Assembly: GCA_937892225.1 (NCBI GenBank)
Contig: CALAUH010000040.1
Span: 1-5,819, forward strand
DNA from: an uncultured Treponema sp.
GTDB lineage: Bacteria; Spirochaetota; Spirochaetia; Treponematales; Treponemataceae
Direction: 5' to 3'
Length of the DNA stretch: 5,819 nucleotides
Shown here: positions 1-5,819 of the stretch, one piece after another
Numbering within the stretch: position 1 is the stretch's first letter
How the letters are laid out: the number at the start of each line of letters is the position of its first letter
Notes under the pieces: generated by a model
Databases searched by the model: none
What the model was told of the DNA's origin: nothing
What the model saw: the letters and a program-made list of their open reading frames with translations, nothing else
Position numbers and translations under genes: made by a program

Positions 1-565
1 AAGAATAAACGTAATCAAGATTCACTTAATGATTTATTATATAAATATGATAATATTAAATATTATTATAAATTAATTGATGATTTAGAATATTATTTAA
101 GTGATGAAAATTTTGCTAATTTTAGAAATATTTTCTATTTGAGAAAATATAATATATTCCCTTAAATACGAAAATAATTTTTCTTTTACAATTTCTTCAT
201 ATTTTAGAAGTTTTGGACCTGGACGAAAAGAGGTAAGACCTGTAAATATTTATTCATCACCAAATATAATTAAAAAAGTTGATAAACCTGTACTCTATAA
301 TACACAGGTTTTTATAAAACATGTCGATCTTAATAAAAATCAAATATATGTTGAATGTAAAATTACAAACGGTTATCGTCATCAAGTTAGAGCACATCTT
401 GCATGGTATGGTTTACCAATAAAAAATGACAGTCTTTATAATCAAATTTATAAACAAGACAAAAAAAATGCAGAAGAACAAATAATGTTTTCTGCAACCA
501 AAATTGAATTTGAATACCCGGAAAGAGACTTGAACTCTTATGACCGTAAGGACACTTGGACCTGA
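1..565 (+). pseudogene. RluA-family RNA pseudouridine synthase, 3' part, apparent frameshift
   Basis: Enzymes of this family convert specific uridines of rRNA or tRNA to pseudouridine in the cytoplasm. Frame 1 is open from the left edge to TAA at 163-165 and encodes a Lys/Asn/Tyr-rich stretch ending RKYNIFP. Frame 2 then runs from 143 to TGA at 563-565 and carries the recognisable C-terminal half of the catalytic domain: SFGPGRKEVRPV, then NGYRHQVRAHLAWYGLPI followed by KNDSLYN, which matches the family pattern GxRHQIRxHLxxxGxPIxxDxxY. Joining the frames needs one base removed, probably within the TTCCCTTAAA stretch at 157-166, giving a continuous IF-LKYENNFSF reading. Frame 2 has no ATG before 485, so the conserved half cannot be a separate gene. 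The HRLD motif with the catalytic Asp would lie left of the window. The last 17 codons are antisense to the tRNA-Leu gene. Family assignment is firm; which uridine is modified cannot be told. The frameshift could be a real mutation or a sequence error. Confidence 0.78.
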
Positions 566-598
566 ACCAAGCGCGTCTACCAATTCCGCCATCCGGGC
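515..598 (-). tRNA. tRNA-Leu (anticodon CAG)
   Basis: Read on the minus strand this folds as a class II tRNA of 84 bases. The acceptor stem is GCCCGGA with TCCGGGT (first pair G-U) and the discriminator is A at 515. The D stem is GCG/CGC with loop GAATTGGTAGA. The anticodon stem is CTTGG/CCAAG around loop TTCAGGT, so the anticodon is CAG (564-562), which reads CUG leucine codons. A 15-base variable arm (TGTCCTTACGGTCAT) has a short stem with one mismatch. The T arm is AAGAG-TTCAAGT-CTCTT. The long variable arm and A73 agree with leucine identity. CCA is not encoded (TTC follows the discriminator), so it must be added after transcription. The gene lies 35 bases downstream of a same-strand three-gene operon with no clear terminator between them, so co-transcription is possible. 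Confidence 0.97.
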
Positions 599-633
599 TA
601 AATAAATTAATTAAGCAATTTTACAAAAAAATA

Positions 634-1044
634 CTATTTTAAGCAACTATATAAACAGATTAATATAATACCCAATACAGTTAATACTGAAGCATAAATC
701 CACCATGGTAAACTTTCTGAATATGTTTGATAAGATTTTACACCGATAGAAATATTTCTTTTGTTAAAAAGACCTTTATCTGATTTATTAGATTTATTAT
801 TATATTTAATGTTATTTGTTTGAAATAAAGCACCTGATTTTTTATATACAGCGTATCCACAGGAAGGGCAGCCGTTTTTAAATTCTTCTGAAGAACCTGT
901 TACACCACAATTTGGACATCTGACTGAAGAAAAGAATTTTCCACAATTTGTGCAGAAACGTGCATTTTTGTTTACTTCAGCACCACAGCTTTCACAGAAA
1001 AATTTTGCATTTTTATTCTTATTTTTAATTTTTGTAATTTTCAT
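634..1044 (-). CDS. double zinc-ribbon protein with C-terminal membrane anchor
   Basis: Hypothetical protein of 136 residues. After a Lys/Asn-rich start it has four CxxC knuckles: C17-ESC20, C31-TNC34, C43-PNC46 and C59-PSC62. These pair as two treble-clef/zinc-ribbon units, each of the CxxCG type that normally binds one Zn2+. A polar linker (about 66-110) leads to one hydrophobic segment at about 113-134, starting LPWWIYASVL, with only two residues after it. This predicts a tail-anchored or single-pass protein with the zinc ribbons in the cytoplasm. It is the last gene of the operon: its ATG (1044-1042) lies 2 bases after the stop of the preceding gene. No good Shine-Dalgarno sequence is seen at the usual distance (GGA is about 12 bases away), so translational coupling is likely. 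Such ribbon-plus-helix proteins are common in bacteria and rarely have a known function. Partner and role are unknown. Confidence 0.85.
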   Translation of the reverse strand: MKITKIKNKNKNAKFFCESCGAEVNKNARFCTNCGKFFSSVRCPNCGVTGSSEEFKNGCPSCGYAVYKKSGALFQTNNIKYNNKSNKSDKGLFNKRNISIGVKSYQTYSESLPWWIYASVLTVLGIILICLYSCLK

Positions 1045-1046
1045 TT

Positions 1047-1739
1047 TTAAATTAATTCCATTATAAATAATTTATCCTGATTAAATTCAAGAATATTTGA
1101 AACAACAACGTTTTTATTGTTAAGTTTATTGTTGTTATCATAATAATTATAATTTTCTATTTTTGTTCCAATTGTTATATTATTAAAATCATTTTCATAG
1201 TCAAATCTGCAGGTTAAAGTCTTACCGTTATTGTCGAAGAATTTTCCTGTTACAAATCGATTAGTTTCTGGATGAGAGAAGGTAAATAATCCTGTACCAC
1301 CGATTGTTGAAGGCTCTGGAATATCTATTGATTCTTTTTGAACGATTAAATCATTCTGTTGTTTTTTATTAAGATTATATTTTAATTGAAATTCTTTTTC
1401 AAAATCATTAAAAGCAACAGTAGAAAAATCTTCAATGAAAAAATCAGTTTTTAGATAATCAGCTTTCTTTTTTTCTTCTTCATCTAAATTATTATTAGTA
1501 AATAAAATCTTTGTAATATTTTCACCGCCAAGTCCACTTTGTAAAAATTGAAAAAGTGTCTTCCAGTGACGTGGATATTCTGTTGAACTGATTATAATAC
1601 AGTCAGGTTGAATTTCTTCAATATTATCTAAAGCTTTGATTAACCATTTATAAACAATTACATCAAAGCCGTTTGAATTAAAGAAGGAGTCAAATTTATT
1701 AATAATATTAGAATCATCAGAAATAATAAGTGCTTTCAT
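1047..1739 (-). CDS. degenerate response-regulator receiver-like protein
   Basis: Protein of 230 residues, probably cytoplasmic. Residues 1-115 look like a CheY-type receiver fold: a first beta strand KALIISDD with the acidic pair D8-D9, then the strand PDCIIISS (45-52) followed by P56, then ITKILFTNN (75-83). In active receivers the strand near residue 50 ends in the phosphorylated Asp; here Ser51-Ser52 occupy that place. The conserved Lys before the last helix is also not apparent (FFIEDF, 100-105). It is therefore probably a pseudo-receiver that does not accept phosphate. Residues about 150-230 form a strand-rich C-terminal part (TGLFTFSHPE, then RFVTGKFF) with an Asn/Tyr-rich stretch at 196-210; I do not recognise this domain. 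The ATG overlaps the stop of the upstream gene by one base (TAATG), with AGGA 8 bases before it, so the two are translationally coupled. The receiver call is by pattern only. Confidence 0.8.
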   Translation of the reverse strand: MKALIISDDSNIINKFDSFFNSNGFDVIVYKWLIKALDNIEEIQPDCIIISSTEYPRHWKTLFQFLQSGLGGENITKILFTNNNLDEEEKKKADYLKTDFFIEDFSTVAFNDFEKEFQLKYNLNKKQQNDLIVQKESIDIPEPSTIGGTGLFTFSHPETNRFVTGKFFDNNGKTLTCRFDYENDFNNITIGTKIENYNYYDNNNKLNNKNVVVSNILEFNQDKLFIMELI

Positions 1740-2710
1740 TATTCAGTTCCTAAATTGACTACAGTATAATCATAAATAGTCCAGATTCCTTCACGCTGTC
1801 TTAATTTGTAAGTATAGCTTTTCTTTTCTTTGTAGTTTGGATATTTGAACCATTCAGTTACTACAACAACACCTTCTGTAGGAGTATAAGTTGTTTTTTC
1901 AATTACAAATTTTTCTGGAATTGCAATAATATCATTTTCAATTCTAGACTGCATTAAATCTTTTTTGAATGATTCAATCATTCTTAATCTTTCATCTTCT
2001 GAAACTGTAATATATTTGTTTTTTAAGTTAGGTGAACGTTTTAATAAAGTTTCAACATCAAGATATAAGAAGAATTGATCCCATAAAGATTTTTGTCTTG
2101 CAATAATTGTCTGTTCAACAACCTTATCTGGAGCGAGTTCTTCCTGTCTTAAAATTTCTGCTGTATTTTCTTTAACAGGTAAATAATTTGAAGATGCTGC
2201 AGAAGGAGTAGGTTTAACTTCTAAAGTCAATCTGTTTGTATTAATACTGATGTATTTTGCTCTGTATAATTCCGGATAGAAACTTACATCAACATAATAG
2301 ATAGCCGGTTCATCAATGTTTAAGTAATCTTTAAGGTTTTCTATAAAAGAATATTCTTCTCCAGGTTCAAGAGCTACTTCTCTAAAATAAACTGTCTGAT
2401 TTGTTGTTCGTTTTTCAACAAGATTATCTGTCTGTTTTAACTGTTTGTTTTTTACAGTATAAGCATGAAAATCAAGACTGAATTTTCTATCATCAGCAAG
2501 TTTAAATCTTAAAGTATCTGAGCCTGTATTTTTAATTGTAATATGAATATTTATAGGATTATTTTCGCTTTCTCCAGGATAATAAATTGTTCTGTTGTAA
2601 AATTTAATTGATACCGAAGCATTTTTATATTCATTATTTTCTGCTGTTAAAAGCATCTGTCCAAAAATACAAAAAATTGATATAATTAATAATGGTTTAC
2701 GGAATTTCAA
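1739..2710 (-). CDS. secreted hypothetical protein with BsuPI-like Ig domain
   Basis: Protein of 323 residues and first gene of the operon. Residues 1-23 form a signal peptide: basic MKFRK, a hydrophobic core LLIISIFCIFGQMLL, and a probable signal peptidase I site after LTA. No lipobox is seen, so it is likely periplasmic or exported rather than a lipoprotein. Residues about 30-165 are a beta-sandwich-like region (SIKFYNRTIYYPGE, then INIHITIKNTGSDTLRFKL, a FSLDFHAY strand and a LEPGEEYSF turn). This resembles the Ig-like intracellular proteinase inhibitor (BsuPI) family; the resemblance concerns the fold and does not show inhibitor activity. A Pro/Ser-rich linker (about 167-178) and a helical stretch (about 183-255) lead to a C-terminal beta part ending LRQREGIWTIYDYTVV, similar in style to NTF2-like domains. 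The start is TTG (2710-2708): AAGGAG lies 6 bases upstream, and this start supplies the basic end of the signal peptide; the next Met (19) would destroy it. Function unknown. Confidence 0.85.
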   Translation of the reverse strand: MKFRKPLLIISIFCIFGQMLLTAENNEYKNASVSIKFYNRTIYYPGESENNPINIHITIKNTGSDTLRFKLADDRKFSLDFHAYTVKNKQLKQTDNLVEKRTTNQTVYFREVALEPGEEYSFIENLKDYLNIDEPAIYYVDVSFYPELYRAKYISINTNRLTLEVKPTPSAASSNYLPVKENTAEILRQEELAPDKVVEQTIIARQKSLWDQFFLYLDVETLLKRSPNLKNKYITVSEDERLRMIESFKKDLMQSRIENDIIAIPEKFVIEKTTYTPTEGVVVVTEWFKYPNYKEKKSYTYKLRQREGIWTIYDYTVVNLGTE

Positions 2711-2716
2711 CGTAAT

Positions 2717-2722
2717 CTCCTT
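2717..2722 (-). promoter_or_regulatory. ribosome binding site deciding a TTG start
   Basis: The minus strand reads AAGGAG here, a strong Shine-Dalgarno sequence, followed by the 6-base spacer ATTACG and then TTG at 2710-2708. This supports the TTG as the real start of the secreted 323-residue protein, as there is no ATG at a comparable distance. Confidence 0.8.
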
Positions 2723-2736
2723 AAAAAAATATTCTT

Positions 2737-2742
2737 ACTATA
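2737..2742 (-). promoter_or_regulatory. putative -10 box of the three-gene operon
   Basis: The minus strand reads TATAGT at 2742-2737, five of six matches to the sigma-70 consensus. A weak -35 candidate (ATTTCA, 2765-2760) sits 17 bases upstream, inside the first codons of mfd. Transcription would start near 2730, leaving a leader of about 20 bases that includes the strong AAGGAG. The operon faces away from mfd and needs a promoter in this 48-base gap. AT-rich DNA gives such matches by chance, so the exact box is tentative. Confidence 0.45.
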
Positions 2743-2746
2743 TAAT
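2741..2746 (+). promoter_or_regulatory. putative -10 box of mfd
   Basis: A perfect TATAAT lies 12 bases before the mfd ATG. The -35 position (about 2718-2723, TCCTTA) is poor. A start 6-7 bases after the box would leave a leader of only about 5-6 bases and no Shine-Dalgarno sequence. The box overlaps the -10 candidate of the divergent operon by two bases. It is tentative, but it is the best match to the consensus in the gap. Confidence 0.5.
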
Positions 2747-2758
2747 CGGTATTATTTC

Positions 2759-5700
2759 ATGAAATCATTATATACTTCTATTAATAATTTAATACATAGA
2801 TATCTTCCCTTAAAAGAAAATCTAGAAACAATTACTAATTATAATACTTCTTTTCCGGTTAATGTTACAGGTATACAGGGCTCTTTTTTCAGTTTTTTTG
2901 TTTCTGAATTATTACAGCTTTCTAATTTTAAAACAATTCAATCTATAGAGTATACAAATTTAAATAAAAAAATTGGTGAACTTCCACAGTTTTCTTCAGA
3001 TTTAGTTATCGTTGTACCAACTGAATATGAAGCAAATAATTTATTGGTTGATTTTAAATCACTTTTTCCAGAAATAGAAATTTATTCTTTTCCTTCATGG
3101 GGTACAATTCCATATAGAAGTGTTGCTAAAGGAAGTGTAGTTTTTGGAAAAAGAACCGGATGTTTAACCAAACTTTCTGAAAACGATCAGGTTTCTACAT
3201 TAAAAAAGAAATTCAGAATTTTTATTTTTACTCAAAGAGCATTTTTATCACCATTACCGCCACCAGATTATTTAAAGAATTATTCTATAAAATTAAAAAT
3301 CAAAGATTCAATTGATACAATCAATATTGCAAGCAAACTTACTGCAATGGGATATACAAAAGTTTCCCGTGTAAGTGTAAAAGGAGAATTCAGTTTACGC
3401 GGAGAAGTTTTAGATATTTTTTTACCGTTAGATGAATATCCAGTAAGAATTATTTTTGATTTTGATGAAATTCAATCATTTAAATTATTTGAAACTGACT
3501 CACAGACAACTGTCGGTTCAATTGAGCAGGTTTTAATTTATCCAATGAAGGAAGTTATCTGGACAGATGAACTTGTTGAAACATTAAAAAATAAACTTGA
3601 TGATTATCAGAATAAGGCATTAAAAGAATCAAAATATCTGCCGTTTACAGAAAAAGCATTGTTTAATAAAGATTTAATGATAGAAGAACTTTCTGTAAAA
3701 CGTGAAAGTGAAGGTGAAGAACTTTTTTATCAGCTTTTATGGGATAAACAATATACAATCAATGATTATATAAATAAAAATTCCTTTGTTCTTTTTTATG
3801 ATTATGACAGACAGGAAAATGCACAGATTTCTATAGACCGTGAATATAATGGTATGTATAGAAAGACAAGAGAAGAATTTCCGGTTCTTCCACCAGATTT
3901 ATGTATATTTAATTTCAAGGAAAATTTAGAAAAGTTGTCAAAGTGTATACTTTTCAGGACACTTTCTGATGAATTGCAGGAAAAAGATTTATTAAATTTA
4001 AATATAAAACCTTCCAGAAGTTTTTTTGGCAATATAAATTATATGAAAGAAGAACTTGCTAAATTACAGCAGGATGATTGGAATGTTTTTATTTATACAG
4101 ATAATGATAATCAAAAATTAAGAATAAATGAAATATTCAAAGATTTTACGGAAGTTCAGGATGATAAAAAGAATCCTGTTGTTTTAATACCGTTACCGAT
4201 TTCTCAAGGATTTGATATCCCGAGTTTAAAACTTCTTGTTATTCAGGAAAATGAGATTTTTGGAAGAAGAAAATACGTCGCAAAATCTGTAAATAAGGCA
4301 AAAAGTCAGGTAATTGATACTTTCGTTGAATTAAATCCAGGTGATTATGTAGTTCATGTAAACTGGGGGATTGGTTTATTTCACGGAATTGAAAGAGTTA
4401 AATCTTTAGGTAATGAACGAGATTATATCAAACTTGAATATGCTGATGAAGAATTTGCTTTTGTACCAATCGAACAGGTTAATCTTGTACAGCGTTATAT
4501 TGGTAATTCTGGTGATAAACCAAAACTTGATAAGATTGGAAGTAAATCCTGGGAAAACAGAAAGAGTAAAGTTCAAAAAACTGTAGAAGATATTGCTCAA
4601 AAATTAATTGATTTATACTCAAGAAGAAAAGCTTCTGTTGGATATGCATTTCCTAAAGAAAAAGAATGGCAGGCAGCTTTTGAAGCAGCATTCCCATATG
4701 AGGATACACAGGATCAGATAACAGTTACAGAAGAAGTCAAAAATGATATGGAAAAACCTGTACCAATGGACAGACTTGTCTGTGGTGATGTAGGTTATGG
4801 AAAAACTGAAATTGCTATGAGAGCTGCGTTTAAAGCTGTAATGGGTGGTAAACAGGTAGCTTTTTTAGCACCAACGACTATTCTTGCTGAACAACATTAT
4901 GAAACTTGTATAGAAAGATTTAAGAATTTTCCAGTAAAAATTGAACGATTGTCTAGATTTGTTCTTCCTGCAGAACAAAAGAAAATTCTTGAAAGATTAA
5001 AAAATGGTGATGTTGATTTATTAATAGGTACACATAGAATTATTCAAAAAGACGTAATTTTTAAAAATTTAGGCTTAATGATAATTGATGAAGAACAGCG
5101 TTTTGGTGTAAAAGATAAAGAAAAATTAAAAGAAATGAAAAATAACATTGATTGTTTAACAATGTCTGCAACACCAATTCCTAGAACTTTACACATGAGT
5201 CTGTTAAAAATTCGTGATATGAGTCTTTTAACAACTCCACCGCAAAACAGACAGCCTATAGAAACAACAATAGATGAATATTCAGATAACAGAATAGCTC
5301 AGGCAATTAGAAAAGAACTTGAACGAAACGGACAGGTTTTCTATCTTCATAATAGAGTTGAATCATTACAGGAGATACGAACAAGAATTGAACGAATTGT
5401 ACCGGAATGTTTAGTTGATGTAGCTCACGGTCAGATGACAAGTGATCAGCTGGATGATATTTTCCATCGTTTTAAGATGGGTGGATTTAATGTATTAATA
5501 GCGACAACAATTATTGAAAATGGTATTGATATTCCTAATGTTAATACAATCATTATAGATAGAGCAGATATGTATGGTGTTTCGCAATTGTATCAGCTTA
5601 GAGGAAGAGTAGGTAGAAGTGATAGAAAAGCTTATGCATATTTACTTTATCCTGAAAATAAAGCTTTAAGTGAAGTTGCGATGAAACGTCTTCAGGTAAT

Positions 5701-5819
5701 CAGTGATTTTACAGAATTAGGAAGTGGTTTTAAAATTGCCATGAAAGATATGGAAATTCGAGGAGCTGGAAATCTGCTTGGTCGAGATCAGTCAGGTGAT
5801 GTTTATGCTGTCGGTTTTG
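2759..5819 (+). CDS. mfd: transcription-repair coupling factor Mfd, 3' end cut by window
   Basis: Mfd is a cytoplasmic DNA translocase that recognises RNA polymerase stalled at DNA damage, pushes it off and recruits UvrA for nucleotide excision repair. I translated the frame through and found no stop in 1020 codons; the gene runs off the right edge. Residues 1 to about 330 form the UvrB-like N-terminal module (VTGIQGSFFSFFVSEL, then FPSWGTIPYRS). The RNA polymerase interaction domain starts near 525 (PGDYVVHVNWGIGLFHGIE). The helicase motifs follow: a Q-like motif around Q653, Walker A GDVGYGKT at 676-683, APTTILAEQ from 704, DEEQ at 777-780, SATPIPRTL at 803-811, TTIIENGIDIP at 916-926 and QLRGRVGRS at 946-954. 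The translocation (TRG) region MEIRGAGNLLGRDQSG lies near 999-1013. The C-terminal UvrA-masking domain is missing, as E. coli Mfd has about 1150 residues. ATG 2759 is the only early Met in frame. No good ribosome binding site precedes it. Confidence 0.98.
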   Translation, partial: MKSLYTSINNLIHRYLPLKENLETITNYNTSFPVNVTGIQGSFFSFFVSELLQLSNFKTIQSIEYTNLNKKIGELPQFSSDLVIVVPTEYEANNLLVDFKSLFPEIEIYSFPSWGTIPYRSVAKGSVVFGKRTGCLTKLSENDQVSTLKKKFRIFIFTQRAFLSPLPPPDYLKNYSIKLKIKDSIDTINIASKLTAMGYTKVSRVSVKGEFSLRGEVLDIFLPLDEYPVRIIFDFDEIQSFKLFETDSQTTVGSIEQVLIYPMKEVIWTDELVETLKNKLDDYQNKALKESKYLPFTEKALFNKDLMIEELSVKRESEGEELFYQLLWDKQYTINDYINKNSFVLFYDYDRQENAQISIDREYNGMYRKTREEFPVLPPDLCIFNFKENLEKLSKCILFRTLSDELQEKDLLNLNIKPSRSFFGNINYMKEELAKLQQDDWNVFIYTDNDNQKLRINEIFKDFTEVQDDKKNPVVLIPLPISQGFDIPSLKLLVIQENEIFGRRKYVAKSVNKAKSQVIDTFVELNPGDYVVHVNWGIGLFHGIERVKSLGNERDYIKLEYADEEFAFVPIEQVNLVQRYIGNSGDKPKLDKIGSKSWENRKSKVQKTVEDIAQKLIDLYSRRKASVGYAFPKEKEWQAAFEAAFPYEDTQDQITVTEEVKNDMEKPVPMDRLVCGDVGYGKTEIAMRAAFKAVMGGKQVAFLAPTTILAEQHYETCIERFKNFPVKIERLSRFVLPAEQKKILERLKNGDVDLLIGTHRIIQKDVIFKNLGLMIIDEEQRFGVKDKEKLKEMKNNIDCLTMSATPIPRTLHMSLLKIRDMSLLTTPPQNRQPIETTIDEYSDNRIAQAIRKELERNGQVFYLHNRVESLQEIRTRIERIVPECLVDVAHGQMTSDQLDDIFHRFKMGGFNVLIATTIIENGIDIPNVNTIIIDRADMYGVSQLYQLRGRVGRSDRKAYAYLLYPENKALSEVAMKRLQVISDFTELGSGFKIAMKDMEIRGAGNLLGRDQSGDVYAVGF

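Noticed and set aside
143..565. The frame-2 part of the RluA gene as a separate small gene
   Set aside because: It has no ATG before 485 and no ribosome binding site, and the conserved domain would be headless. It is better read as the continuation of the upstream frame.
599..633. Rho-independent terminator or tRNA promoter between the operon and the tRNA
   Set aside because: There is a T-run on the minus strand just after the stop codon, but no stable GC stem precedes it. A TTGTAA-like -35 has no good -10 at the right distance. Neither can be supported.
1047..1300. PilZ (cyclic-di-GMP binding) domain at the C-terminus of the 230-residue protein
   Set aside because: The strand-rich look suggested it, but the RxxxR and [DN]xSxxG motifs needed for binding are absent.
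2640..2710. Lipoprotein signal in the 323-residue secreted protein
   Set aside because: The only Cys (14) is in the middle of the hydrophobic core and not in a lipobox context; LTA at 21-23 fits signal peptidase I better.
3802..4032. Minus-strand open frame of 76 codons
   Set aside because: It lies wholly inside mfd, whose frame is intact and has clear family motifs. The peptide has no recognisable domain and the frame has no promoter or ribosome binding site I could see.
4406..4600. Minus-strand open frame of 64 codons, hydrophobic in places
   Set aside because: It is antisense to the conserved Mfd polymerase interaction region. Its Phe/Ile-rich content follows from the Lys/Asp/Glu-rich AT-heavy codons on the other strand.

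Overview
This is an AT-rich chromosomal window (roughly 30% G+C by eye). Its gene content and protein wording fit a spirochaete, most likely a Treponema-like organism. That guess rests on the style of the RluA-type fragment (the SFGPGRKEVRPV stretch) and of the Mfd protein, plus the low G+C; no species can be named from the sequence alone. There are no signs of mobile elements, CRISPR, phage or resistance genes.

Layout: (1) 1-565, plus strand: the 3' part of an RluA-family pseudouridine synthase gene, cut by the window edge and carrying an apparent single-base frameshift around 143-165. (2) 515-598, minus strand: tRNA-Leu with anticodon CAG, antisense to the last 17 codons of the RluA gene. 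(3) 2710 down to 634, minus strand: a tight three-gene operon. In order of transcription it encodes a secreted 323-residue protein with an Ig-like (BsuPI-like) N-terminal part, a 230-residue protein with a degenerate response-regulator receiver domain, and a 136-residue protein with two zinc ribbons and a C-terminal membrane anchor. The first two genes overlap by one base (TAATG) and the next gap is 2 bases. The tRNA gene follows 35 bases later on the same strand. (4) 2711-2758: a 48-base divergent promoter region. (5) 2759 to the right edge, plus strand: mfd, the transcription-repair coupling factor, open for 1020 codons and cut off before its C-terminal domain.

How the genes fit together: mfd (transcription-coupled DNA repair), the pseudouridine synthase and the tRNA are housekeeping genes. 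The three-gene operon is the only poorly characterised unit. It links one exported protein, one cytoplasmic signalling-like protein and one membrane-anchored zinc-ribbon protein. A shared envelope or sensory role is possible, but that is inference from gene order only. The most notable structural points are the RluA/tRNA antisense overlap with its frameshift, the pseudo-receiver inside the operon, and the overlapping -10 boxes that would give mfd a nearly leaderless transcript. I did not find a convincing previously undescribed system.
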